Of a stretch of DNA of 12,804 bases, positions 1 to 7,948 are shown piece by piece. The stretch is from an uncultured Prevotella sp. (GTDB taxonomy: Bacteria > Bacteroidota > Bacteroidia > Bacteroidales > Bacteroidaceae). Position numbers and translations under genes: made by a program. The DNA is taken from assembly GCA_905234355.1 (NCBI GenBank), contig CAJOHP010000045.1, forward strand, positions 1 to 12,804, given 5' to 3'. How positions within the stretch are numbered: position 1 is the stretch's first letter; each line of letters begins with the position of its first letter. Below the pieces are notes generated by a model that searched no databases, was not told the DNA's origin, and worked only from the letters and a program-made list of their open reading frames with translations.

Positions 1-124
1 TCCGGGGACATCCTCCACCCCCTGCGGGGACTCCTCCTCCCTTCCATTTTAAGGAGAGAAATTACCCCTATAGGATTGCACTTCTATCTTGAAAGTATAG
101 ATAACTTGTACTGTATAGCTTGTT
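1..124. other. Gene-free left edge, downstream of the TonB receptor gene
   Basis: No coding region is supported here. The segment follows the stop of the minus-strand receptor gene, so it should contain the end of that transcript. A hairpin with arms at 83-87 (TCTAT) and 97-101 (ATAGA), extended by CT/AG with one bulge, lies about 25 bp past the stop. It has no T-run on the minus strand, so I do not call it an intrinsic terminator. A perfect 8-bp palindrome CCTATAGG sits at 67-74. The outermost 40 bp are C/G-rich and are described separately as a repeat. Confidence 0.5.
3..37. repeat. Imperfect C/G-rich direct repeat, two copies
   Basis: CGGGGACATCCTCC at 3-16 recurs as CGGGGACTCCTCC at 25-37, a 22-bp period with one base deleted. 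Between and across the copies, CCCC (19-22) can pair with GGGG (26-29) around a TGC loop. The plus-strand reading is followed by TTTT at 47-50, so a weak plus-strand terminator for a gene left of the window is possible. The window edge cuts the view, so a longer array cannot be excluded. Confidence 0.4.
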
Positions 125-2518
125 CTACAAGGTGAAGGCCACCGTGGCCATGAGCGTGCGTCCGAGTGTGGGGTAGGGGAAATAAGTGGTGCCTCCTATC
201 TCGTAGGACGTGTTGAGCAGGTTGCTGGCGCTGAGACCCAGTTCGAGCCATTTGGCATAGTTGTATCGCAGGTTCGCGTCGGCGATGACCCGTGTGGGAC
301 CGTGGAAGTCGGGATAGTTGGCGCGGCGTCGCTGGTGCACGCGCTCAAGGGTCTGGGTGGTCAGCCTGATGTTGGCCGATGCCCACACCTTGTGACTGTC
401 GCGGCCGAGGAGCTGGCGGGCGACGTTGAGGTTGGCGGTGAAGGCGGGTATGCTGTATATGCTTCCGTCGGCGGTGCTGTAGTCTTCGGCAGAGAGCATC
501 TTGAGGTAGCTCATGGTGAGGCGGGCGTAGGCCTTGGGGGGCTGGTAGAGCAGCTCGGCCTCGGTGCCCCAGGTCTTGAGCCTACCGGAGTTGTGGTATT
601 TTGCCGTGTTGGCGCCGGTGTTCTGTGTGTTGCTGATGATGTCGGTGAGGTGGTTGTAGAAGATGTTGATGTCGTAGGTGAGGTGCCACTCTCGCAGTGT
701 ACCTAAGAAGTTGAGCTGTAGCGCCTTCATGTATTCTGGCATGAGATCCTGGCTGCCGGCGTAGGCCGGTGCGGTGTTCTGCCGGTAGAAGTAGGGTGCG
801 TCGACGAATGACCTGGCGTAGGACAGCTTGATGCTGAGGGGGGCGCTGTGTGTATAGACGATGGCCAGTCGTGGGGAGAAGGCGTCGATGTGTGTGCGGT
901 TGACGCGGTACTTGTTGTCGTAGCGCAGTCCTGCGTTGAGGATGAACTTCGATGAGAGGTAGTGCTTGGCCTGCACGAAGTAGGATGTGCTCTCCTCACT
1001 GCCGGTGCGTATGTAGTTGTTGGGCTCGGCGAGGTAGCTGCTCACGGTGTTATAGTCCTTTCCGATGAGCGAGTAGGTGTCGTGCAGGGTGAAGTGCTCG
1101 TATTGTGCGCCGAAGAGCACGTTGCCGTGCATGCCTGCGAGGCGGTAGTTGGCATCGGCGCGGGCCATGAGCCCTAGGGTGTACTCGTCCCAATAGGTGT
1201 CCTGCGACGTGCCGAGCCAGAGTATGGGATTGTCGGTGTCGGCGGTGCCGTCGGGCCTGACGCTGTACTGCACCATGCTGTCGGAGACGACGGCATAGTC
1301 GTCGAACCGTATCCAGTCGCCATAGGCCGTGACGCTGAAGTTGAGCCGGGTAGTCTCTTTGGAGTAGCCTAGCTCGAGGTGCGTCTCGTCGATGGTATAG
1401 CCGGGTGTGTGTCCGTTGAGCTTGCGGTATTGGTCGTAGTCGTAGGTCTCGCCGTACCAGGAGTAGGGTGGCACCTGCTTGCTGCTGCGCCGGTCGAGCG
1501 CGAGGGAGAAGTCGTGCAGGTGCATGTTGAATCCCAGGTCGTAGGAGGGCCGTCCCTCGTATTTCCCGATGTGGGCGTAGCTGTCGTGGTTGGTGTTGGT
1601 GTAGTCGGTGTGAGCCGGTGTGAGGATGTCCTTGCCTTTTGAGCTGTAGAAGGCTCCCCAGGCCAGCACGTCGGCTCCGAGCAGTGTTGTGCCCGCCACG
1701 ATGTCGCCGCGGTGTGTGTTGTAGGAGCCGTAGCCGTAGCGTGCCTTGACGCCGTCGACGGCCGACCCCTTGCGGGTGATGATGTTGACCACGGCAGTGA
1801 GTGCCACGTTGCCGTAGAGCGACGATGCCGGTCCGCGGAGCACCTCGATGTGGTCTATCTTCTCATAGCTGAAGGCGTAGCTCAGCCGGCCGTTGTTGGT
1901 CGAGCGGGCGTTGAGGCGGTGTCCGTTCTCCATGATGAGGATCTTCTCCTGTCCCACGTTGTAGACGCCGTGCATGGCCACGTTGGGCGATGCGTAGGTG
2001 CTGACCAGGCTTATGCCAGGCACGTAGTAGGCGAGTATGGTGCCCAGGTCGCAGTGGAATCCCAGCTGGTCTATCATCTCGCGCGTGATGAAGGTGACGG
2101 GCACCGGTGCCTCGTTGATGGTCTCGACCTGGCTCGAAGCGGTGGTCACGGTAATGCTCTGTCCCGTCTTCAGTCTGTCAATGATGTCGCTGAAGCGTGC
2201 CGGGTCTTGCGTGGAGTAGTAGAAGGGATTGGCACTGAGAAGCATGCGTGCGTAAGCCTCGGTGCTCTCCATGTCGTCTTGTCCGAGGTAGCAGAGTGCG
2301 ATGAGGCGGTAGGCGCGTTCGCGCAGGCTGCCCTTAAACTGCTCGGTGTCGGCCGTGAGCAGTTGCAGTGCCTTGTCTATGCGGCCTATCTGGTACTGCT
2401 GTTCGGCTGTGGCTACGAGCTGGCGTGGCGACGAGGCGTCCTGTGCCGTGGCTCCGGCGGCGGGCAGGAGGCTGAGGAGCATCGCTATGATGAGGTGGGG
2501 TAGGGTGTTGGTAGGCAT
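125..2518 (-). CDS. TonB-dependent outer-membrane receptor with TPR-like N-terminal domain
   Basis: This is a 797-residue outer-membrane beta-barrel receptor that would import an unknown ligand using TonB/ExbBD energy. The ATG at 2518 is chosen because it gives a clean signal peptide (hydrophobic stretch about residues 8-23, cleavage near ATA-Q26); an in-frame ATG 25 codons upstream at 2593 would put a non-signal leader in front. Residues about 30-98 are helical and TPR-like (YQIGRIDKALQLL, RAYRLIALCYLGQDD), followed by NPFYYSTQDPARFSDII. A TonB-box-like SITVTTASSQ starts at 121. The plug is clear: ITREMIDQLG, then VLRGPASSLYG and VVNIITRKG. The rest is alternating aromatic-rich barrel, with a C-terminal plug-to-barrel length normal for the family. 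No SusD partner and no carboxypeptidase-like N-terminal domain is present, so it is not a SusC. It is last in the sensor block, 81 bp after the kinase stop. The ligand cannot be told from the sequence. Confidence 0.93.
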   Translation of the reverse strand: MPTNTLPHLIIAMLLSLLPAAGATAQDASSPRQLVATAEQQYQIGRIDKALQLLTADTEQFKGSLRERAYRLIALCYLGQDDMESTEAYARMLLSANPFYYSTQDPARFSDIIDRLKTGQSITVTTASSQVETINEAPVPVTFITREMIDQLGFHCDLGTILAYYVPGISLVSTYASPNVAMHGVYNVGQEKILIMENGHRLNARSTNNGRLSYAFSYEKIDHIEVLRGPASSLYGNVALTAVVNIITRKGSAVDGVKARYGYGSYNTHRGDIVAGTTLLGADVLAWGAFYSSKGKDILTPAHTDYTNTNHDSYAHIGKYEGRPSYDLGFNMHLHDFSLALDRRSSKQVPPYSWYGETYDYDQYRKLNGHTPGYTIDETHLELGYSKETTRLNFSVTAYGDWIRFDDYAVVSDSMVQYSVRPDGTADTDNPILWLGTSQDTYWDEYTLGLMARADANYRLAGMHGNVLFGAQYEHFTLHDTYSLIGKDYNTVSSYLAEPNNYIRTGSEESTSYFVQAKHYLSSKFILNAGLRYDNKYRVNRTHIDAFSPRLAIVYTHSAPLSIKLSYARSFVDAPYFYRQNTAPAYAGSQDLMPEYMKALQLNFLGTLREWHLTYDINIFYNHLTDIISNTQNTGANTAKYHNSGRLKTWGTEAELLYQPPKAYARLTMSYLKMLSAEDYSTADGSIYSIPAFTANLNVARQLLGRDSHKVWASANIRLTTQTLERVHQRRRANYPDFHGPTRVIADANLRYNYAKWLELGLSASNLLNTSYEIGGTTYFPYPTLGRTLMATVAFTL

Positions 2519-2599
2519 GTTCGTTTGTGGTTTGTTGCGGCGGAGTGTTGTCGCACAGGGTGGCATCGGCGCGCTGGGGAGCGTGCCGCACACGGCGGG

Positions 2600-3430
2600 C
2601 TATCTGGTGCGTGCGGGCAAGGTGATGGTGAAGGTGGTGCCCTGTCCTTCGGCCGAGGTGAAGGCGAGGGAGCCTCCGTGCTTGTTCTCGACGATGTCGC
2701 GTGTGATGGCCATGCCGAGTCCTGTGCCTTTGCCTATGGGCTTGGTGGTGAAGAAGTCTTCGTAGAGTCGCTGCTTGACTTCGTCGGTCATGCCCTCGCC
2801 GTTGTCGGCAATGCTGATGGTGAGCATGGCGTCGGGCGAGAGTGCTACGCTGACGTCGAGCTGCGGCTGGTAGTCGTCGGTGGTGAGCCGCTGCTGTTTT
2901 TCCCAAAGGGTATAGCAGGCATTGCTGACGAGGTTGAGCACGGCGCGGCTCAGGTCCTGTGGTATGACCATGATGCGTGGCAGGTCCGGCTGATAGTGCT
3001 CGTGTATGCTGGCGTTGAAGCCCTTGCAGTTGGCGCGCATGGCATGGTAGGCCAGCCACACATACTCCTTGACGATGTGTGCCACGTCGCTGGGCATGAA
3101 CTCGCCAGCCTTGCCGCGTGAAACGAGCAGTATGCCCTGTATGATGCTGATGGCGCGCTCGCCGTGCTCGGCAATCTTGGAGAGGTTGTCGTGCAGGTCG
3201 GCCATGATGTCGGCCGCCTCCTCGCGGTCGTCGTCGGGCAGCCGGTCGGCATTGTCGGCCACGATGCTGTCGAGGTCGTCGAGCAGTTTGGCCGACATCT
3301 TACTGAAGTTGATGACGAAGTTCAGCGGGTTTTGTATCTCGTGGGCGATGCCTGCGCTGAGCATGCCCAGTGATGCGAGCTTCTCCTGCTGTTGCAGCTG
3401 ATGTTGCAGTGTTTCTACCTGTTTCTCCAT
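2600..3430 (-). CDS. Soluble sensor-less histidine kinase with intact H, N and G boxes
   Basis: This 276-residue protein has no signal peptide and no membrane segment, so it should be cytoplasmic. After a short coiled-coil start (LQHQLQQQEKLASLG) comes the dimerisation/phosphoacceptor helix with AGIAHEIQNPLNF; the acceptor would be His30 (codon 3341-3343, CAC). The ATP-binding domain shows an N box (LVSNACYTL, Asn170), G1 (ADNGEGM, Asp209), an F-box-like FFTTKPIG and G2 (GKGTGLGMAI, about 232-242). All core elements for ATP binding and autophosphorylation are therefore visible. It lacks any input domain of its own, so its signal must come from a partner. The start lies 18 bp after the stop of the membrane sensor gene, which has the same core arrangement but a broken H-box. 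The only receiver in the window belongs to the phosphatase gene at the head of the block, which makes it the likely phosphate acceptor (inference). Confidence 0.9.
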   Translation of the reverse strand: MEKQVETLQHQLQQQEKLASLGMLSAGIAHEIQNPLNFVINFSKMSAKLLDDLDSIVADNADRLPDDDREEAADIMADLHDNLSKIAEHGERAISIIQGILLVSRGKAGEFMPSDVAHIVKEYVWLAYHAMRANCKGFNASIHEHYQPDLPRIMVIPQDLSRAVLNLVSNACYTLWEKQQRLTTDDYQPQLDVSVALSPDAMLTISIADNGEGMTDEVKQRLYEDFFTTKPIGKGTGLGMAITRDIVENKHGGSLAFTSAEGQGTTFTITLPARTR

Positions 3431-3448
3431 ATCGTTGGTTTGCTTGTT

Positions 3449-6358
3449 CTACTGGGGTTGCATGCCCGTCTTGAGTGTGATGGTGAATCGTGTGTGCTCG
3501 TCTTTGACGGACTCCACGTGTATGTCGCCCCCATGGTTTTGTGCGACCTCGCGGCTGAGGTAGAGTCCCACGCCCGAGGCCTCGCCTGTGGTCTTGGTGG
3601 TGAAGAAGGGGTCGAAGACCTTGTCGATGATGGTGGGCTCGATGCCTATGCCGTTGTCGTCGATGCTGACGGTGACGTTTTGGCCATCTGTACTTACGTC
3701 GAGCGCTATCTCGGGCTTGTAGTCGGTGCGCTGTGCTTTTTTCACCACGGCGTAGACGGCGTTGGCGAGCATGCTCATGATGGCCTTGCTTATCTGTTCG
3801 GCATTGCCCTGCATGGACAGCTCGTCGTAGGGGCAGTTCAGCGTGAGCGCGATGTGATGGGTGCTGATGTCGCCGGCGTGGTACTGCTGCACCATCTGCA
3901 TGTCTTGCCGCAGCACGGCGGCCAGGTCCATGGCGGCGATGCCTCCCGAGCGGTCCTTGAGCATCTCCTCCATGGCTTTGAGCGTGCGGGTGGTGTTCTG
4001 TCCGTGCTCGCAGACCTTGTCGAGGTTGGTGTGGAGCATGCCGAGCACGTCGAGCGTGTCTTCGTAGTTGTCGGCGTCCATGGTGTCGCGCTCGTCGTCG
4101 ATGTTCTGCTGCAGGTCCTTCACCAGTCCCTCGGAGAGCTTGGCGAAGTTGTTGATGTAGTTCAGCGGGTTGAGTATGCGGTCGATGAGTCCCTGTGTGA
4201 GCTTACCCACGGTGGCCATTTTCTCCTGTCTGATGAGCTCGTGCTGTGCCTGTCCCAGCTCTTGGAGTGCCTTCTCGAGGCTGACCGACTTCTCCTCTAT
4301 TTCGTTTTTCTGCCGCACCACCTCGGCAGTGCGTTCCTGCACGATGCTCTCGAGCTGCTGCTTCTCGCGCTCGAGCCGCCTCAGTCTCATGCGCATGATA
4401 GCCGCCACGAGCAGTGCGGCGAGCACGAGGTAGAGCAGCATCATGTACCACCTCATGTAGAAGGGGCGTGCAATGGAGAAGGCGAGTGTGGCTGCGTCGG
4501 TGATGTCGCCCGCGGCGGTGAGTGCCTGCACCTCGAAGGTGTAGTCGTCGCTGGCCAGTCCGGAGAAGACGGCCTGCGTGGCTGCCGACCAGGCTGTCCA
4601 TGAGCCGCTGGCTGTGCCGGTGCTGAGGCGGTAGCGGTAGAGCGTCTTTCCCACGAGTGGAGCATGGTCGGTGGCGAAGGTGAAGCGCAGGTGGCGCTCG
4701 TCGCTGCCGAGTGTGGGCAGCTCGGCGGGCATGGTGCCCACGCCGCCCCAGAGCACGCTGTCGGCTCCGAGGCTCACGGAGCGAATGAGCATCTTTGGCT
4801 TGGCGGTGAGGGCGGGATCGGCCATGTCGGTGCGCAGGACCACGGCGCCGTAGTCGGCGCCTATCCACAGCTGGTTGGCGTTGTGCAGAAGTGCCTGTAC
4901 CACGTAGCCGGCCAGAGGGCGCAACTGCCGGGCGCTGATGGTGGTGAGGCTGTGTGTCATGGGCGAGAGGGCGCGCCCCTCGTTGTTGGTGATCCATGTG
5001 CAGCCCTGCGGGTCGGTGTGGGAGAACTGGGGGTAGGGTATGGGTTTGACGGCATTGGCGCTGATGGTCATCACCTCGGTGGCGGTCTTCACCAGCGTGG
5101 CCGGCATGGTCTGGTCGGCATCGGGCTGCACCCTCACCACCTCTTTATTATTATGGGGCTTCTTCCACACCTGTCCGTAGATGGTCTGCAGCCAGATGAC
5201 ACCAGTGCGGTCTTGGTATATCTTGGTGACCTTCTCTACGTTGCTCACTTTTACGGGCTGTCTGCCGTTGGCGTAGTAGAAGAGTCCGTCGAGCTCGCCG
5301 GCGTAGAATCCGCCGGGCTGTGGCAGCACGCAGAGGGTATTGCCGCTGCTGAGCTGCTGCACGCTGTGGTCGTGGGCCATGCGGTAGACGCCGTTGCTTG
5401 TGGCCAGGAGTAGTCCGTCGGGCTGGGTGAGTATCTGCCAGCAGGTGTGGTTGACGGCTTCCACGGGGGTGAAGGTGAGTCCCTGCTTGCGGTAGAGTCC
5501 GTTGATGGTGCCGGCATAGACGGTGCCGTCCATCTGTCCGAGAGCGAAGACCTCGCCTCGGAGTCCTTCGGCCGCAGTGTAGCGCATGTAGGCTGAGGGC
5601 AGGGCCATGGCGAAGATGCCCTTCTCGGTGGCACCCCAGAGCAGTCCGTGGCCGTCGTAGGCTATGCTGTTGACGTTGTCGGAGCAGAGTCCGTTCTGCT
5701 CAGTGACGTGGTGCAGTATATGGCCGAGCGTGTCTTTCACCACGATGCCGTTGTCGGTGGCCAGTGCGGTGAGCCCGTGGCCAATGTATGCCTGTTGCTT
5801 CATCTGCAGGCCGTCGTCGCCGGTTGCCGTCGGTGGGGCGTCGGTGTGTGGCAGGACGGTGAGTCGGCTGCCGTCGAGGGCGTAGGTTTTGCCGTCGCTC
5901 ATCCGCAGGCGCAGCTGTCCGTGGTCGCTCCGGATGTGCTCCACCTCTCCCTGCACGGCGCCAGGCTTGCTGGCCTCGTGGAGCTGCAGCAGTCCGCGGG
6001 CGTCGGCCTTGAGGTAGCCTATGTAGTTGTAGCCTCCAGCCCAGATGGTGCCGTGGTCGTCGCGGCAGAGTGCGGTGACGCGTGTGATTTTTGGCGTGTG
6101 TATGACTCGCCACTCCGCCTTGTCGTAGTAGAGCAGTCCCTCGAAGTTGGCCACGTAGACCATGCCGTCGTCGGTGGCCACGATGCTGAAGTTGCGGTTG
6201 TGGGCACCATAGTCGGCAGCGCTGAAGTTTCGCAGGAAGGGCGTCTGTGCCCTGGCTGTGAGTCCGAGCAGCAGGGCGATGGCTAGGAGCATGCGCCTGA
6301 CGTGCGGGCTGAGCCTGCCGCTCTTGTTGCTGTATGGGTGATATGCCGGTGTAGTCAT
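3449..6358 (-). CDS. Periplasmic beta-propeller/Y_Y_Y sensor with degenerate histidine-kinase core
   Basis: The protein has 969 residues. A signal peptide with a basic n-region is seen (RR at 21-22, hydrophobic to about 33, cleavage near ARA-Q38); Met23 is an alternative start. Residues about 40-535 carry many two-component-regulator-propeller blade motifs (DGMVYVANFEGLLYY, GTIWAGGYNYIG, HGLLWGATEKGIF, GTVYAGTINGLYR, GVIWLQTIYG, NQLWIGADYG). A Y_Y_Y domain follows at about 550-630 (TLYRYRL, YTFEVQAL). A membrane helix spans about 637-657, then a coiled coil and a kinase core. The H-box reads LIDRILNPLNYINNF: aspartate 726 (codon 4181-4183, GAC) stands where the phosphoacceptor histidine belongs, and the next residue is Arg instead of Glu. 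The ATP-binding half looks intact (N box Asn866, DDNGIGI with Asp901, FDPFFTTK, SGVGLYL). It resembles the input half of Bacteroides hybrid two-component systems but has no receiver and no AraC-type domain. I infer a sensor that binds ATP but does not autophosphorylate, probably working through the adjacent soluble kinase. Confidence 0.92.
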   Translation of the reverse strand: MTTPAYHPYSNKSGRLSPHVRRMLLAIALLLGLTARAQTPFLRNFSAADYGAHNRNFSIVATDDGMVYVANFEGLLYYDKAEWRVIHTPKITRVTALCRDDHGTIWAGGYNYIGYLKADARGLLQLHEASKPGAVQGEVEHIRSDHGQLRLRMSDGKTYALDGSRLTVLPHTDAPPTATGDDGLQMKQQAYIGHGLTALATDNGIVVKDTLGHILHHVTEQNGLCSDNVNSIAYDGHGLLWGATEKGIFAMALPSAYMRYTAAEGLRGEVFALGQMDGTVYAGTINGLYRKQGLTFTPVEAVNHTCWQILTQPDGLLLATSNGVYRMAHDHSVQQLSSGNTLCVLPQPGGFYAGELDGLFYYANGRQPVKVSNVEKVTKIYQDRTGVIWLQTIYGQVWKKPHNNKEVVRVQPDADQTMPATLVKTATEVMTISANAVKPIPYPQFSHTDPQGCTWITNNEGRALSPMTHSLTTISARQLRPLAGYVVQALLHNANQLWIGADYGAVVLRTDMADPALTAKPKMLIRSVSLGADSVLWGGVGTMPAELPTLGSDERHLRFTFATDHAPLVGKTLYRYRLSTGTASGSWTAWSAATQAVFSGLASDDYTFEVQALTAAGDITDAATLAFSIARPFYMRWYMMLLYLVLAALLVAAIMRMRLRRLEREKQQLESIVQERTAEVVRQKNEIEEKSVSLEKALQELGQAQHELIRQEKMATVGKLTQGLIDRILNPLNYINNFAKLSEGLVKDLQQNIDDERDTMDADNYEDTLDVLGMLHTNLDKVCEHGQNTTRTLKAMEEMLKDRSGGIAAMDLAAVLRQDMQMVQQYHAGDISTHHIALTLNCPYDELSMQGNAEQISKAIMSMLANAVYAVVKKAQRTDYKPEIALDVSTDGQNVTVSIDDNGIGIEPTIIDKVFDPFFTTKTTGEASGVGLYLSREVAQNHGGDIHVESVKDEHTRFTITLKTGMQPQ

Positions 6359-6376
6359 GTCTGGCTGTATGGGGGG

Positions 6377-7948
6377 TTACTGTTCCACAAACTGCTCGTA
6401 GGGCACGTTGGGGCCTATGTAGTAGTTCCACTCCTCGACGGTGAGGTTGCGGCGCAACTTGGTCTTGATGGCGTCCACCATCGAGGGCACGTCGATGAGC
6501 GTCTGGGTGTATTCTCCATGGTAGTCGCCTGCCACGACAGCATGCTTGGCCTGACTGAAGATGAAGTCTTGTATCCATGCCCTGGTGGTGAAGACGGGCA
6601 TGGGTTCTATCTTCTCCTCGGTCACGGGCCATAGGTAGAGTGCCCCGTCGTAGGCCGAGGAGTAGAGCCGCTGTCCGATGAATCGGAGTCGTGAGATGCG
6701 TGACAGGTGTCCCACGAGTGTGCGGCGCTTGCCCTGCCTGTCGGTGAGGAAGATGGTGCCGTCGGTCATGCCGTATGCTTCGTATTCGTCGTCGTCGCTG
6801 CATGCGTAGGCGGTGACGGTGCCGCTGACCGGCACGTTGCGCCTGCTGATGTTGTCGATTGCGCTGACGGTGTGCATGCCTTGTGTCTGGTCGAAGAGCA
6901 CGGGTGTGGTGCCGCAGCGCCCGATGGCTATGACCCTGAAGGGCAGTGTGCGTGAGTGGGTGACGGTGCTGCTTGTCACATCGAAGAGGGCCAGCTGGCT
7001 TTCTCCCACGACGAGCAGCTCGGTGCCGCTCAGCCGGAGCACGCCCATGGGCCTGACGATGCCGGGTATGGGCACGACGGTGGTGGTGACGCCGTTGCTC
7101 ACGGCCAGGTGTCCTGTTCGGCTGACAGCTACGATGGTGCCGTCGTCGGCCACGGAGACGTCGCGGAAGTCGTAGCTCTTGTCGCTGATGAGCATGTTGT
7201 TCTCCTGCTTGCCGTTGTTGCTGTGGGTGAGGAGCATCTCGCCGAAGTTGCTCACGCCCACGAAGGCCTGTCTGTCGCCTGGCAGGGAGATGAGTGCGGT
7301 GACGGCGCCGTTGAGCATGGGTGTGGTCTTGACGCTCTGGCTGGCATCGCTGAGTGCCCGGAAGACGGCGGGGTTGAACATGTCGCCTCCGTATCTGGTG
7401 GTAAATCGGTGCGCGGCATAGGCCAGCAGGTCGGCCACGTCGGTCTTGCCTGCCTGATACTGTGTCGAGGCGAGCGAGGCGAGCGATCGTCCCAGTGCGA
7501 TGTAGCTGAGCGTGTCGGCCACGCGTTTGGCCTGTTCGGCTTGTGCCCGCTGCTGCTCGGCCACGTGGCGCTGCTGTTCGGCCGTGCTTTGCGCCTCTTG
7601 TGCGCTGCGCTGTGCGGCCACGGCCTGTGCCTCGGCGGCGAGGGCGTTTTGGCGCTCTTGCTCCGAGCGGTGCCTCATCTCGTTGGCCACGCGCGTCTGC
7701 TGCACGGCCTCCTCGCGTTGCTCGTCGCTGATGGCTTTCTGCTGGTAGGCGATGTCTTCCATCTGGGCGCTGATGCTCTGCAGCACGGCGGCGCGCTTCT
7801 CCTTCTGGCTCAGCTCGTCCAGCTGTGCCTGCAGGTCGCGGTTGGCAGCCCGCTCCTGGGTGTAGAGCAGGCCCGTGGTCAGGCATCCCGCGCCCAGCAG
7901 TAGTGCGGCAGTGCTTGCGGCTACGGCAGCTTTGGTCTCTCTGTTCAT
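6377..7948 (-). CDS. Membrane-anchored coiled-coil WD40-type beta-propeller protein
   Basis: The protein has 523 residues. The start at 7948 is fixed by the ATGA overlap with the stop of the upstream phosphatase gene; a longer reading from 8050 would begin inside that gene in a shadow frame. After MNRETK comes one membrane helix (about 7-29), then a long Ala/Gln/Glu-rich coiled coil (about 31-145). Next is a helical segment (LSYIALGRSLASLA, then DLLAYAAHRFTTRYGGDMFNPAVFRAL, about 147-199) and a propeller from about 200. The clearest WD-like blade is LVGHLSRISRLRF followed by YDGALYLWPV. The C-terminus (RRNLTVEEWNYYIG, VPYEQF) matches the tail I know from bacterial WD40 proteins that carry an N-terminal STAND NTPase in front of the same helix-coil-propeller unit. 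Here the NTPase part is absent. A cysteine at 22 in GAGC is a poor lipobox, so I prefer a plain membrane anchor. The side of the membrane on which the propeller sits is uncertain: the basic N-terminus suggests periplasmic, family precedent suggests either. Role: probable sensor or scaffold coupled to the phosphatase. Confidence 0.85.
   Translation of the reverse strand: MNRETKAAVAASTAALLLGAGCLTTGLLYTQERAANRDLQAQLDELSQKEKRAAVLQSISAQMEDIAYQQKAISDEQREEAVQQTRVANEMRHRSEQERQNALAAEAQAVAAQRSAQEAQSTAEQQRHVAEQQRAQAEQAKRVADTLSYIALGRSLASLASTQYQAGKTDVADLLAYAAHRFTTRYGGDMFNPAVFRALSDASQSVKTTPMLNGAVTALISLPGDRQAFVGVSNFGEMLLTHSNNGKQENNMLISDKSYDFRDVSVADDGTIVAVSRTGHLAVSNGVTTTVVPIPGIVRPMGVLRLSGTELLVVGESQLALFDVTSSTVTHSRTLPFRVIAIGRCGTTPVLFDQTQGMHTVSAIDNISRRNVPVSGTVTAYACSDDDEYEAYGMTDGTIFLTDRQGKRRTLVGHLSRISRLRFIGQRLYSSAYDGALYLWPVTEEKIEPMPVFTTRAWIQDFIFSQAKHAVVAGDYHGEYTQTLIDVPSMVDAIKTKLRRNLTVEEWNYYIGPNVPYEQFVEQ

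Noticed and set aside
83..101. Possible intrinsic terminator after the receptor gene
   Set aside because: The stem is short and AT-rich with a bulge, and no T-run follows on the minus strand.
3392..4603. Plus-strand open frame of 403 codons opposite the membrane sensor
   Set aside because: Same shadow composition, opposite a frame with clear kinase and membrane motifs, and no promoter or start context.
5700..7886. Minus-strand open frame of 728 codons spanning two genes
   Set aside because: It is an Arg/His/Ala/Pro-rich off-frame reading that crosses the stop and start of two well-supported genes.
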